Assembly (NCBI RefSeq): GCF_963576675.1
Contig: NC_088913.1
Location: 82,707,001-82,771,000 of the forward strand
DNA length: 64,000 nucleotides
Direction of reading: 5' to 3'
From: Euphorbia lathyris
Taxonomy: Eukaryota > Streptophyta > Magnoliopsida > Malpighiales > Euphorbiaceae
Shown here: piece after piece, positions 21,036 through 33,845 of the stretch
Position numbering within the stretch: the stretch's first letter is position 1
Layout: each line of letters opens with the position of its first letter
The notes under the pieces: model-generated
Told to the model about the DNA's origin: nothing
Databases searched by the model: none
What the model saw: only the letters and a program-made list of their open reading frames with translations
Program-made: the position numbers and the translations under genes

Positions 21036-23359
21036 CTCCTCCTCTGATAGACCCTAATGCCATAATAAGGCTTCACCCATCAAGGTTTCCGAAAAATGTT
21101 CATGTAATTCACACTGCGGGAATCCGGCGTCATACATATGATTGCGGAATAACCTTGCATGCTCAACAGGATCCTGGTATCCACCATACCTAGGATCGCT
21201 AACACCGCATCAGGTGTTTGGTAAGACGGGGAATCCGGGGTTTGCTCTGCCAGCATCCATACTGTATACTCCTTGATAAATCTTTTCGTCATTGCCGCCC
21301 AATCGGTCTTAACATACATCGGCAACGACATGTACCACATTAACGGCTCACCCATCAACGAATTACAAAACAAGCTAGTGATCTCTTCTTCTTTAAAACC
21401 CAAGGGCGCCATGGCTGATAACTAGAAGTGAAGGTGCTCCATAGGGTCCTTGTTGCCATTATATTTGCTAACCCTCGGTAGCGGACGCTTGATAGGTCCA
21501 ATCTGCATTGCGAAGCGCTCTGCGGCCCTGTCCTCGGCTCTTTGGTACTTTTCTAAGAATAAATCTGATAATTGATCCCAATCATGCTTGCAAGAGTCGG
21601 GTAATGAGTGGAACCATTCCAAAGGCTCGCCTATCAGCGAATGGTGAAACCACTGAGCAATCTCATCCACCCCGAAGGATTCGACAAACATGTTGTGCAT
21701 ATATTCACGCAGGTGCACCTCGGGATCTCTTCCTCCACTATACAAACTCAAATCTGGCACAATAGTCCGAGACGACCCTTCTTCGGTCTCTTCAGCACTA
21801 TCCTCATCATACGGTGCGACACCATCTGACCCTTCTTCCATCGGTTCATCCTCTCGTTCCTCACCCAAGAAGGACACGTACAGACCTTTTCCCACATTGC
21901 TTTTTTCGACGGAGTCCAACAACTCCTCTACATCTTCCTCAAAGGATTCCATCACTACACGTTCTGTCAGACTCATTCCGATCATGCTTACCCTATGATT
22001 AGGCAATGGATTACGCCTAGTGGAAGGGTTCGCTGACGAAGGATCAGCTATCTTCTTCTCCTCAATCAAATCTTGGATTTCGTGTTTCAGCCTCTCGCAA
22101 TTCTCAATCGTATGTCCATAACTGCTGTGGAACTCACAGTACCCTCTAGCCTGAATCTGCGGAGTAGGTTGAGCTTTGTTATACGGGGTAAGGGCTTTCA
22201 ACAATCCCTTTTTCTGCAGACGTTCGAAAACTTTAGCATAGGTCTGATCGAACTTGGCGAACCGCCTCTTTTCAATAGCATTAAGATCAACCACTTTCAC
22301 TGCTGCGGATTCCGTACTCGCGCTAGGCCCTCCGGCACTATATCCAGACTTCGTCCACTTGGTATAAGCTTTCTTCGGCTCCCCATCACCTTCGACAGTC
22401 AAGGCACAACTATACATCTGATTGAAATCCGTAAACGGCATATACCGCAACTCATTCTTGATATACGGCAACGTGTTGCCAACCACCATTCGGATCTGAT
22501 CCTGCTCGAGCGGCTTTTGTTTCATCACTGCGGCCTTATCCCTCCATCTTTTCACAAAATCAGAAAAGGATTCCCCAGCCTGTTGCTTAGTGCTCTCTAG
22601 CTCTTTCAAAGTGACCTCCAGCATGGTGTTGAAGCTATACTGAGCGATGAATGACTTCGCTAACTCCTTCCAATCCCTCTTTGTCACCATCGGCAATGCA
22701 TGGAACCATGTGAGGGCAGCCCCCTCTAGGTAGGTGTTAAACAGCCCCAGGACTTGATCCTCAGTCAGGATCGTGTGCTTCATCACCGCAACATACTGAT
22801 TCATGTGAGCGGTGGGATCTCCGGTTCCATCGAACTTTTTCATGTCGGGGAGACGAAATTTCAGAGGCAAAGCTGTTGCCGACAAACAATTCTTCAAGTT
22901 ATAGAAGTCCTGATTTTCGGAACTTCTTCCACGCAAGTCCTGCACTTCCTGTGTGATGTGTTGCTTCCACTCCTCTTCCTTAGCTTTCTCCTTTTCCAGC
23001 TGTTTTCGGATATAATCCTGATAATCCTCCTCATTCCCAAAGCAAGGGCCATCGTTCACTTCATTCTCAGCACGCTTACTACCACTCTTGTTGTCCTTCA
23101 GGGCTAACTCAGCTAGCTGGGTCAAGATTGCGGCCAGCTGATCATTAATATTGTTCACAGAATTCTCCAATTCAGCTACTTTCTCGTCGGTCGCAGACAT
23201 ACTGACGGAAGACTGAGTATACCCAGACGAAGATGATTCAGAAGCCACAACTACTGATTCGGAACTGTCTACCCGTAGCTGATCAAACTGTCTGACAAGC
23301 CGATTACTCTCGCGAACCCACAACCGCTTAATGATGACGTCTGCGCGAACGGTATCCAT
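21036..23359 (-). pseudogene. Element A gag with four capsid-like units, disrupted
   Basis: Starts at the ATG at 23359 (MDTVRADVIIKRLW). It has a predicted coiled coil (about residues 59-90), a first capsid-like unit at ~168-275 (FDGTGDPTAHMNQYV, WFHALP, DWKEL), and a zinc-knuckle-like CEFHSSYGHTIENC at ~412-425. A second unit lies at ~538-607 (YSGGRDPEVHLREY, GEPLEWFHSLP, HDWDQL). A third unit begins YNGNKDPMEHLHF and is cut by TAG at 21422-21424; its remainder reads on in the same frame to about 21200. There a frameshift moves the fourth unit (YQDPVEHARLFRNHM, GEALLWH) to another frame, followed by TAG at 21054-21056. Element B shows the intact order, so the breaks are recent damage. Gag would form the particle that packages element RNA. 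Confidence 0.9.
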
Positions 23360-25281
23360 TAGTATGTATGCATGATTTTGTATGCATGATTCGTGGTGTG
23401 TGCGTTTATTTATTTACGATTGTAAGATAAGAAGAACAAACGTTAGTTCTATTTACACGTATCACAACATCTCTCTTCCACCCTTATTCCTCCACACACT
23501 CGTTGGTCCAGGTCTCTTTCCTATGATTTTGGTTTTTGGCTCACATTGCGGTCCAGGGGATGCGTGATGCCGTCGATTATTGCAGGAAATTAAATCATTC
23601 ATCAGACAACATAGTTCGTTTTGACGTATCCACGTTTGGTGACTAAGAAATTGACCAAGTTGGATTGTCCTTTCAGAATAACTCGTCTTTTGTCCTTTTG
23701 TGAGACGCATTAATTCGGGTTTTGACTCTCTTTGAGCGCATCTCAGTTTTTAGACGTGGTTCGAGTTATTCTTCTAGTTTAATCGTTCGTTATTGTCGAT
23801 GACTCGTTCCCTTTTGTTCGCGTGGGTTCGTGTCTCGATTTTGGATTACAACGGGATCTTTTGGATCTATCGAGAGACGTAACCACATGTTTATTTAGTG
23901 ATGGAATCACTTTTGGATTTTATTTTAGGGAACGGACTCATCACGTAACGCGTTTGTTCTTACCGTCGAGGATCCGTTTGCTCATTTTAGCTACGTGAAA
24001 AAGACGACGAGTCTTATTTTGAGCGCACGGTAACCTTTCGGCTAGCAACAGTTCGTTGTTCTTCCCAATCCACGGGATATATCGTCTTAGTGTGGCTATA
24101 GAAAATCAACGTTTCGTTGAATCGCATGCTTATTCAAAGCGAGGACATCACCGTTCTCTTTCCTTTAGGCACGAATTAAGCAAACACGTACATCGGGCCA
24201 TATTTCTTACAGTTTTGGTAACGGTCGAAATGATCGAGTCGTTAGTCAAAACCCGCAGTCTCGTCCATATGGCGCAATTATATGGTTTGGCTTAATTCGG
24301 CTTTGTGATTTTAAACGGGGTATACACTCGTTCGAGGCACGTACTCACAACGACATTGGTTTATTTTCTTTAACTACTCTCGGTATTGATATATATCATA
24401 GATTCGGAATGATTTTGGTCGTTTAGTTCATTTTTCTCTTCTTTATTTTCTTAGTCATCTGTACGGACACATCCATTTCTCTTAAGAACGACACGAGGCA
24501 TAACGTAAAAGCTCGTCTTTCATTCGGAAGGGACGGGCTACTTGTGCGAAACTTTTCGCGTTATGACAGGGTCGTTCAGGACAGAAATGTTCTTCGTTTT
24601 CGTTTCGTCTTGATCTCGTTTTATCCCAATTTATCTAAAGAATGTGAATAACGGCTACTGTTAATATAGTCTTTTGTATCGAAATGTAACTATCCTTAAC
24701 ACCGAACCGATTCATGCTAATACGTGCTTACGTCATAACGCATTTCCTGAACACGTGCCTTCATCGGGACACCGAAAGGGACAAGGCGGGTCGCACATGT
24801 TCATTCATATGAGATAACTAAGTCGTCTTTAGTTCAAATCGTTTTGATGTTTTAGGGTAATTAGTATGTCGATTCATGAGTATATATTAACGCATCGTCT
24901 CATTTTCTTTACATACTTTAGGATTAGACACGTATCATGGCGGTTTGAAAACACGAACTGATTCATTTATCACATCAAAAATAGTAACAGGTAACCCTAT
25001 GGAAACTTCTAAGGCTACTATATGCTGACACGGCTGACCGCGGGACCTCACAGGACCGCACAGATTCGACCCTAACGAATGGATGGGGACCCTCTGGCGC
25101 CTTACTGTAAGGGGGAACTTACGCTAGCCTCTTTCGAGCGACGAATGGACTCTCGCTAGAGGTTTCGCGGAAATTACCCAAAGGGTTTGCAATAATGCAC
25201 ATGAATGCATACGAAAAGAAGTAAAACGATCCGTCCCCGTTAAGGGCTTAATACACGCCTTCCGGAATCAAATTTCTCGCT
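23360..25281 (-). other. Leader of element A between primer binding site and gag
   Basis: About 1.9 kb without a supported reading frame, homologous to 36499-38411 of element B. Ogre elements carry an extra ORF before gag; I see none here. The long leader may hold packaging signals or splice donors, but nothing specific can be pointed to. Confidence 0.6.
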
Positions 25282-25299
25282 TCCCCAGCAGAGTCGCCA
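25282..25299 (-). other. Primer binding site of element A
   Basis: Minus strand TGGCGACTCTGCTGGGGA, two bases inside the 5' LTR end. It is the complement of a tRNA 3' end terminating GAGTCGCCA. Tat/Ogre elements are reported to use tRNA-Arg; the tRNA identity here is inferred, not shown. Confidence 0.8.
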
Positions 25300-27635
25300 C
25301 TTGTTAGACGAGGTGCCGCGGCCTAATCTCCCGGGCGGACCGGGGGGTGGACAACCTCATGGCGACGTAAGCGGTGATTGGCGCCGAAAGCAACCAATCG
25401 TGGAATCAAGCTGCTCGGCAGGACCGGAGCTCGGAGATATGGAAGAGTCACCACCCACGAATGGGAAAATGAACACCGATCCCTTGCGGGAGACCGGTGT
25501 GGGTTCGGAAAACTTAGGTACGAGACGAGAAGGCTAGCTCCTTTCCGGAGAAAGGCTACTAGGCACCCCGACATCGCCCGGTTATGAACCACCGGCCTCC
25601 TACTCAGCATGTTAGGCGATAACGGACTAATCGTATACTTCTTTAAGTTTAAAATTCATTTGAAACCCTTTTCTTTCTCTTTTTAGAAACCGTTTTGAGC
25701 ATATATTATTGAAAAGCCACATCAGTAAAGAATCACCCATTTATGTTTATACATACACAGAAAGGGGGAAGAAAGAAGTGATTTATTTACACCCGTATTA
25801 AATGTGATGTTGTGTGTTCATTCTACATTAACTTATTTCCCCCAAAACGAGTTCATTTACATGGTTCGCACCTTAATCGCCGTTGGAACGATTTAGGTGC
25901 GTTTTAAAACCCCGTTTGATGAAATTTACCCGAATCGCCGTTGGAACGACTCGAGTATTTGAAAAACGTTTGAGATAAAAACCTTTTAATGAGAAAACAT
26001 GGTTTAAACATACAAGTCAATTTTATTTTGTACAAATTCTTTGAGAAAATGATTCAAAACTCTATTATTCACAAAGAAAACGATTTTAATTACAATGATC
26101 ATTTAATCCGCCTTTGGAACAGATTAAGGTTTTAAAACGTGGTGTTTTGAGAAACGATTTGAAATATTAACAAGAATGACTCTATTTATTAGAAATCTAA
26201 GAACTCATTAGTTTAAATAATTCAATTGAAAACTCTCTTTTTGCGATTTATTTTCTCCACTTATTTAATGGACTCTTTACTAATTATAATTACCATAATA
26301 AACCCATTTAAACCACCATCCATACTCAAACAAAGTCCACTTGAAACATGGACCCATGATTAAGCCCAAAAGAACAAAGAAAGCAATTCTAACATATATA
26401 TATATATTTAAATCAAAAATAGAATATGAAAATAAAAGTTAATACAAAAGGAACTATATGTATATAAAAATAATAGGTACAATATATCTATACTTTGAAA
26501 ATGTGAAAATAGTAAGTAAATCCTATAACTAAGAAAATAATATTTACCTAAAAATATTTTCATTCAATAATCAAGATAACCCAAATATCCCAAAACTATA
26601 TGTATATATACATAACTAGTATAGTTTTAAATATAAAAAATGACACATACTAATATTTATCCATTATTTCTCAAAATATCAAGTAACTAATATTCAAAAC
26701 ATAGCCTAAATCAATAAAAAGGAAATACATATATATATACTTATACTCATATTGTAAAATAGAATAAAAATGATATACAAATATTCTAACATAAATATAT
26801 ATGCTAAAGTTCTAAAATAATTTAAAAAACATATATTACATAATTATACATATATATACTAAGCATCAAAAGCTTAAAAGTTAAGAAAAAGGGACTGAAA
26901 TGACATTTTTTACATTTTGGCAGATTTATCGACGGAAAATCCGTCGGTAAACAATATTTAGTGACAGAATAGGTAAATTACAGCAGCACTCCTAAATTTT
27001 TCCAGATTTATTCAAAAGCTTTAAATTAAATCTAATTCAATCGTTTTGGATTTCCGAACTATCAAAAATGGATCATAGTCGAAAACGGAAGTTCCTAAAA
27101 CGATGTTTTTGTTTTAAAACGTTATTCGGGAAATTTCTTTTAAATTAAAAACTTATAATTACAACGTTTTCGACACCCGAACTACCTTTTTATTGGATCA
27201 CGGTTCGTATTGGAATATCAAAACGAGGTTTTTTATTTTAAAACAAAACCGGATTTTATTCAACACGAAGTGAAAATTAAATAAATACGCTAATTAAATA
27301 AAGTGTGACAAAATAAATAAGTAACTAAATGAATAAAAACTATAGCATAAAAATATAAATAGAAGAAGAGAATAACTTAAATAAAATAAAGAGTCTAGTC
27401 CTCGGATAATACCTTGAATTCGGTATATGACAGTCGAAGCCGATTGATTCCACGAACCGCGAGCTTCCGTTTTTTTATAAAAAATTTAGTAAAAATTGAA
27501 CTTAGGAAATTTGGAGATTTTCAATTTTTAGGAAAAAAAATGTTTTCTCCTAAAAAAATCAACTTCTTCTCTCTAGAAAAAATATTCTAGTGTGAGAAGC
27601 TCTCCATTCCTCCTCCTTTTTCCTTTTTTTTGCAT

Positions 27636-27670
27636 GGGGATCCGTGCCTTTTATAGGCAAACGGGTCCCC
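27636..27670 (-). promoter_or_regulatory. LTR promoter of element A (5' LTR): TATA box in an inverted repeat
   Basis: Minus-strand TATAAAA at 27649-27655, flanked by arms 27636-27648 and 27656-27670. This is the copy that would drive the element's RNA; transcription would start about 30 bases further along the minus strand, giving a short U3 (about 600 bases) and a long R/U5. Confidence 0.6.
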
Positions 27671-27675
27671 GGACC

Positions 27676-27880
27676 AATGGGCGACGCCCAAAAGAAATTG
27701 GGCGTCGCCCATTGGGGTTGGGCGGCCGCCCAACCTTGTTGGGCGATCGCCCAATGGCGTTGGGCGAGCGCCCAACGCTAGGTTGGGCGCCCACGCCCAA
27801 CCGCCGTCGGACGTTCACCCGACGTGGTTGGGCGCCCGCCCGACGGCCCTCGCGGTGTGCCCCGAGCCATCGGGCGTGCG
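27676..27880. repeat. GC-rich palindrome array in U3 of the A 5' LTR
   Basis: Same kind of array as 10656-10870, with point differences in spacers and in one palindrome (CCAACCTTGTTGGGCG here). Confidence 0.8.
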
Positions 27881-28268
27881 CACCCTGCGGCCGTCGAGCG
27901 CGCGTCCCGCGCCGCCGGACGCTCACACGTCGCGGCCGCCGAACGCGCGCTTCGCGCTACCGGGCACGTGCGCTCAGCGGCCCACAAGGGCACGCCCCGT
28001 GCCACCGGACCCGGGCATTACTCGGACGTCTAGAGCGTGCCACTTACGGTGCGTCCGACGGACGCCGAGCGCACGTCCCGCGCCGCCGAGCGGGCGTTCG
28101 ATTATTGTCGTCCGCGTGCCGGATGCCGCTAAGCACCCGCGCCGTGCCGCTAATTTTCCTTCGCTTATTATTCTTTATATATTTTTTAAAACTTCCGGAA
28201 TCAATCGCTTCAACCGTCTTGTTTTTAGGTTTTCGTCACAGGTCCTCCGACTCGGTGTCTACAGCCGT

Positions 28269-29300
28269 ATGCAACTATTAAATTAATTTTCAAAGAATTA
28301 TATTTAATCTTTGCATAACGGAATGATGTACAGAGTATGTGATTAACAAGTCCGTAATCATTCCCCCAGAGCCATAAGAAGACAGGTTGATTCTGTCGTT
28401 AACCTTTCCGTAGTAGTTACAGTATAATTCGATCCTTTATCAACTACATCCTTGAACTGAATCTTATGACTATGGATGATGTCAAGTCACATATTGCGAG
28501 ACGTTCGTTTTACTTGTACATGCCGAGTCAACTCAAATAGATAGGTTAAGTGAAATCTGTATTTCAAGTCTTAAGCTATCACCTTACAAGGATTTAGAGT
28601 CGAGTCTTCCACACGCTATCCTTAGATGTATCTCCCATTTATCGGGAGTGATAAATGCTCAATCCAATATATAACGATCCCGTAATCACTTCCTGTGATA
28701 CCCAACGTCTACTGTTCACACCCCAGAGTCATCTCTGTTAAGGATCGTGTTACACCAGAGTCAAAGCATCACATTCTGTAATCCAGAATACCAACTAATA
28801 TTCCTTTGAGTCTGAGGATTAGTTATACCTATTAATACCAATGAGATGAACAGGTGACAAGGATGAATCTACCCATCCTGTTATCTCAAATCGGATCCCC
28901 AATCCTAATGAACTACTTTTCATCGGATCCATGTAACTGTCCAGATATCTGTATATATGAAGCTTGTGAGATCAGCTTTCTGTCGGACAGAAGACATTGT
29001 TACATGCAAGTCTCAACAGTGATATATCAATCCTAAACATATCACTTGACTTGGGGTGGTTTTAAGTTTATTAGTTTATTATAAAGTTTTGTCTCACTTC
29101 ATGCTTGTATGAACACTTTATAATCACTTTAAACAAACTTACAGATTTCCTTTTATTAGACTTTATTTAGTGCTTAAAAGGGATTGCCTTTATATAGTTA
29201 TAAAACATATATCTCATTAAAACAAATGATATAAAGAACAATTCATTTATATTAAGTTTGTATCCTAGAACAATTATCTATAGGACACTAAACCCCAACA
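28269..29300 (-). mobile_element. Ty1/copia-type solo LTR, right (5') part
   Basis: Continues 7441-8268 across element A. On the minus strand it begins TGTTGGGGTTTAGTGTCC at 29300. It contains stretches familiar from copia LTRs of many plants (GTTACATGGATCCGATG near 28930). No coding. Confidence 0.72.
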
Positions 29301-29354
29301 GCTTCGAGCGCATATTCGCTACTAGTTCGGCTCGCATCAATATTGCACTTTGGC
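29301..29354. other. Resumed flank of the solo LTR: probable end of the gypsy-like LTR of 6080-7440
   Basis: A short stretch ending CTCGCATCA at 29339, then ATATTGCACTTTGGC up to the hAT-like MITE. It joins to 7440 once the solo LTR and its target duplication are removed. Confidence 0.3.
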
Positions 29355-29832
29355 CAAGGTTGTAAAAAGCGCTAGGCGCTAGTCGGGCGGACAGGGCACT
29401 CGGCGATTAATCATGATTAATTAGATTTGTATTTTTGTATTTTTTTATTTATTAATCAACAAATTATTATATAAATTCAATTAAAATATGTATTATACTA
29501 TTGAAAAATAATATTATAAAATTATTTAATATGGAAAAACACGTATATTTGGAACATATATTTTTAAAAATGTGCAAATATTAACATTTTAACAACAATA
29601 TCATTGAAACAACTCAAAAGTGAATTATAAAAAAAAAATCACAATATAAAATGATTTTCTTCATCGTCGACTAGGTGGTCTAGGCAGCATCGAGGCGGCC
29701 TAGGCGGACCCAAGCGGCTAAAAAATGCCTAGAAACCAAAAAAACGCCTAAAGGAACTAATTGAAGAAAATCAAGGCGGATTCTTGATTTTGAGCGCCTA
29801 GGCGGTCGAGGCGGCCTTTGTTTTAAACAATG
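29355..29832. mobile_element. Non-autonomous hAT-like element, CGCCTAGGCGG-rich
   Basis: Ends CAAGGTTGTAAAA and TTTTAAACAATG are imperfect terminal inverted repeats, each followed inwards by GGCGC/CGCCTAGGCGG-rich arms. Flanking 8-mers ACTTTGGC (29347-29354) and GCTTTGGC (29833-29840) match at seven of eight bases, as expected for a hAT target duplication. The middle is AT-rich and carries no transposase. Confidence 0.6.
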
Positions 29833-29840
29833 GCTTTGGC

Positions 29841-31964
29841 TAAGCTTCAGACGAATCTGAGAGACATAGGCAGAGCTAGAGGTTGTCCAAGCCCAAACCC
29901 ACAGGTTGTGGTGCTTGGTTGGTGGAGACACATCTAGTTCTATTGTTGTTGTTCATTCTTCAAACTCTAAGTGCACGGATGAGGGTGATGGTAATAATGA
30001 TGATGAGGAGAACTAGAGCTCCTACCATTTGGTCTTGATGATGAACACCGTTGAGGTGCTTTGATTTTCCGATGAGGATTAGATCTCTTGCCCTACGGCG
30101 CTTTGACTTTGATTTTTCTCTACATTTTTCCTAGATCGCTCTTTGTTGGTTTTCAGTCTAACGAGCTACTCGTCTTTTGCTTAAGCCACCTTTTATAGGT
30201 TTTCAACTTAACGAGCGTTTGTCTCTTTTATTCTTCTTCCTTCTTTTCTCATACACGGCTTCAGGAGAGGCTCCTGGAATAAATGTGTAGTCCGCACAAC
30301 TTCAGAGAACGCGGGGTAATTTTGAAGGAATTCTTAGAGTATGATCTTGATGAGATTCTCACTCGGTTTACAAATAACCAATTCCGGTTTTAGTTTTTTC
30401 CTTGGTGGAGGATCATTGAGGTGTCGTTGGCTTGATGTGGGAAGATACATGAAACGCATGCTTCGTGGGATTTTTAGCCCGCTTTGACTTCTTCGTTTGC
30501 ATTTGAAGATAGAAACAAGTGATTCGTACTTCTGTTTCCACTTTTTCCTTTCTTTTTCTTTTGATTTTTTTCTTTGTCTCTTTTCTTTTCTTAGTGCTTT
30601 CTAATGCAAAGTCTTACTTGTGCATTATCTTAATGACAGGGTAATATGAATGCATCAGTCTTCCAAGGAAATGCATTTTAATAGACAAAATCAAACTTTA
30701 TTTGATAATAAACTTGGTACACATGTTTGTTTGTACATCAAAGTGATTCCACCTCTGTTATCAATTATCCCTTTCAGATTTTCTAACTGAAAAATATTAT
30801 CTCATTGCCTTACTCTTGCCTAGGTTGTCCTTTCAGATTTTCAACATAGCAAGCGACTCGACTCTTTATGGTCATTGCTTTTCAGTAGGCCACCCTTTGC
30901 GAGTTTTCAACCTAACAGAGCCTATTATCATTTTTCTTATATTTTTTTTGTGTGGGGCTTCGACTTTCGGGAAATTAGTTATGTTAGACTTCAGGTGATC
31001 TTGGTTGACTGGGTCCGTGAATTCATTTATGTCCATGTCTGTAATCTTTATTGCTTCTTTTGATAGCACTAGTGTGGATTTGTTCAAGTTACTTTTGATA
31101 TAATCTTGGTTCATTCTCTATTGGTGTAGCTTGTCTCTAGCTTGGTGCTTCTTGTTTATCAAACATGGTCAGATGTTCATATCTCAAACGAACCCCATTC
31201 TGCCTCCCGTAATTCAACTTCCATTGACCAGGGAACTAGGAATATAGCTAGCTGGTGTTGGGACATCATTATGTGGAATCGGGAAGTTATCTTTCGAAGA
31301 TGTTTTGCTCAAATCCCAAACGTGTACACAAATCCAGATTCTTCTGTCTTTCATTACCACATGGACAATATTAGCCAACCATTTTGGGTGCTGAATCGCT
31401 TGGATGATTTTGGTCTTAAACTGATTTGTTATGATTTGAGTCCTCTCAACTCCTATTTGATTATTTTTAAACTTGGAATCGGTTGGACGACCGTTTGGAA
31501 TTTTGGATCAGTTGGATCACCGCTTTTTGTTTTGGATCAGTTGGATGATCGCTTTCTATTTTCGATTGACTGATGATCATTTTGCATTTTCTTCATCTGC
31601 TCCCGACATGTTGTTGTAGGAACAAGCGAAATCCCTCATATGTTTTTTTTTCTATTTTATTCTCACATACCTTTCTTCAGAGGTTAGATTATTCGATACA
31701 TAAACATTTTTTTATGATTATCCTATGTACCAAGATTAATGTCAATTTAAAGATGATTCATGAATGTTGAAAATCTTCTATAGAAGACGCTGATGCACGC
31801 ATAAGACGATTATCAGAGACATCATAGAAGCAAGCAAGATGAGAAGTTCATTGCATTAAACATGGAAATGAGATAATTTGTCATTTTCCTTAAAGCGAAA
31901 AATAGAAAATACATTAATTAAAATTTGTCCCCCACAAGCGAAAGGGCTTTCCTCCTTTATCTCA
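29841..31964 (-). mobile_element. 3' region of gypsy family C, no pol coding
   Basis: Between the gag stop and the hAT-like MITE no RT, RNase H or integrase motif is visible on either strand. At least four degenerate hairpins of the type found after pol in A and B occur (minus strand, about 30131-30162, 30181-30211, 30821-30849, 30888-30917; plus-strand cores such as GAGTTTTCAACCTAA), so this is an old Tat-like 3' region. A short direct repeat (TTGGATCAGTTGGATGATCG) is near 31500-31560. Confidence 0.45.
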
Positions 31965-33417
31965 TTATGCCAGAAGTCTTACATCATCCACTGGTTGCTT
32001 GGAAGGATCCATGATCTTCCCACTATCAACAAGCTTTTTGATATCCTGCTTCAGTTTGATGTAATCATTGGTGTGATGACCCAATGCCTGATGATAGAAG
32101 CAGAAATTGTTGACATCTGACCCTAGAGGTAACTTCACAACTGGATTAAACGCGTCAATAATACCCACTTTCTTAAGCTTCCTGTATAAAGAACTTAAAG
32201 TAACCCCTTAATGATTGATACCTTGACCATTCATATGTTGACTGCCCTTCTCAGTTACAACCGCCACATCCACCTTTTTCACAAGCGCACCAACCTTATT
32301 CTCAAAACTAGAAGTTGCTGTTGGACTATTGAAATTGGTGGACATATTGACTCGATTGAAAGTCCACCCTCGATAACCTCTAGAGCCTAGGGAATTCTCA
32401 TATTTCTCGACCCTCAAAGCCATCTTGTAGGCTTCATCATAAGACTCGAATTCAAGATACTTCATCGCTTCTCGATAGACTGGCAATGCCCTATCCATCA
32501 ATTTTATGATCATGTCTTTTCTATCTGGCTTATCCTTGACAAGAAATTCCTTATCCATCCACTGATCGAAGTATTCTTCAAAAGGCTCATTGTGATGCTG
32601 CTTGACCATTTCAAGACCTCTCATCTTCACCTTCATTTGAGCTCTATACCCATGATGCTCAATGAAAGCATCAGATAACATTTTCCAGTCATTATGCACC
32701 TCCTCAGTGAGGTTGTTGTACCACATCAAAGCTCCATCTTCTAATGTGGTGGAGAAAAGGTTCACAAGCTGGCTCTTTGAAGCCCCCGACCCCATCATCA
32801 AATGAGAATATCAGTTTATGTGAGAAGTCAGAATTCCCTTGCCTTTATAGACTGGCAGTTTGGGAACTTGATACCCCATAGGAAAAGTTTCAATGCCCTT
32901 CTCATACTGGGCATCCACATCCATATATGCTAACTTGGCTGGGGTCTTGTCTTTCTTCTCAAGCTTTTCTTGAAGCTTCTTCATCTCAGCCATCTGTTGA
33001 TTGAATTTACGATCTCTCTCGCTCTCTTCTTCATCAGATGACGAATCGTCTTCACCGCCATCCTCATTCACCTTCTTCTTACCATTCTTCTTCCTTCTGG
33101 ATGCTGAAGACTCAGGAGCAGGACCCTCAAGAGTACCACTACCCGAAATAAAAGTTGACTACATCCATTACAATTTGCTTAAAACTATCATCCTTGAGCA
33201 TATCCAGCATCAACTTCCGAACATCTTCTACTGTAGCCATTGCAGGAGATTCTCTAAAGAGGACATAGTTATTCTGACTCCAATCTGAACTTTCGTTTGA
33301 ATCACTAGCAATTAACCCCTCGATGTATTCCCTTTCCGTGACCGACTTTCTACTCATACGACCTTTACCTATATGAGACCATACCGTGTTACCAGACAGA
33401 CTTGAAACAAGCAACAC
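31965..33417 (-). pseudogene. Gag pseudogene of family C, single capsid-like unit
   Basis: Reading from 33417 on the minus strand: an N-terminal segment (VTEREYIEGLIASDSNESSD), a frameshift near 33140, then an acidic/lysine-rich linker with a coiled coil (QQMAEMKKLQEKLEKKDK). The capsid-like unit follows (YKGKGI-TSHIN, LVNLFSTTLEDGALMWYNNL, NDWKMLSDAFIEH), and the end has a zinc-knuckle relative FCFYHQALGHHTNDYIKLK. Stops at 32811-32813 (TGA where Trp is expected) and 32208-32210 (TAA) interrupt a frame that otherwise runs from about 33140 to 31965. The protein ends with TAA and no pol follows. It has one gag unit, against four in A and B. Confidence 0.82.
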
Positions 33418-33573
33418 ACATTAGGTGACGTCTATTACCTCTATGCATGAATGATATGAATGGCATGAATGAGGTATGATGATGTTTTTTCACGCAATGT
33501 TTGACACAACAGACTGCGTGAGAATGAGCCAACCCAACAAAAATGAAACTTGATGGAATGTGAGTAGTGAGAC
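33418..33573 (-). other. Leader DNA of family C next to gag (left of element B)
   Basis: A short noncoding stretch between the gag start and the ACCGC target duplication (33574-33578) of element B. It continues at 51958 on the other side of B. Confidence 0.5.
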
Positions 33574-33845
33574 ACCGCTGTAGACACCGAGTCGGAGGAC
33601 ATGTGATGAAAACCTGTAATAAGACGGTCGAAGCGGTTGATTCCGGAAGTTTTAAAACAAAAATATATAATAAAAAGGGAAGAAGTTAGTGGGAGTCGTG
33701 GTTGTCGAGTGGACGGCTCGCGAGTGCTCAGCGACGTGGTGCGAACGCCTAGCGGCAGCCGACGCGCGTCCGATGACAGTTGGACGCGTGCCCGGCAGCG
33801 CAGGGCGCACGCTTGACGTCCGCTGGGTGCGTGCGCCCGACGGTC

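Larger units (their letters stand above)
8269..28263 (-). mobile_element. Element A: full-length Tat-lineage Ty3/gypsy retrotransposon with antisense PMD gene
   Basis: Bounded by near-identical LTRs (8269-11245, 25302-28263) that start TGTAGACACC and end GTCTAACA on the minus strand. It is flanked by perfect 5-bp target duplications GCCGT (8264-8268 and 28264-28268). Order on the minus strand: 5' LTR, primer binding site, ~1.9-kb leader, gag with four capsid-like units, protease, G-patch-like segment, RT, RNase H, second (archaeal-type) RNase H and integrase. These are followed by a hairpin region, an antisense six-exon PMD gene, a 39-bp tandem array, polypurine tract and 3' LTR. The second RNase H and the size place it in the Tat (Ogre/Retand-like) lineage. 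It inserted into a copia solo LTR. gag is broken, so it is not autonomous now. Confidence 0.93.
25302..28263 (-). repeat. Element A 5' LTR (2962 bp)
   Basis: Same ends and content as 8269-11245, with scattered substitutions and small indels (for example one block of 8 bases missing near 26190 and a shorter TA run near 26740). The palindrome array is at 27676-27880, TATA (minus) at 27649-27655, and stem-loops near 26102-26130, 25930-25957 and 25870-25900. Confidence 0.95.

Noticed and set aside
23360..25281. Extra ORF before gag, as in Ogre
   Set aside because: No open frame longer than about 80 codons and no shared frame between A and B leaders.
29680..29931. Minus-strand frame with PPRPPRRSK
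   Set aside because: It is the CGCCTAGGCGG-rich arm of the hAT-like MITE.
31142..31573. 143-codon plus-strand frame
   Set aside because: No recognisable domain; its end translates a short direct repeat in the old family C 3' region.
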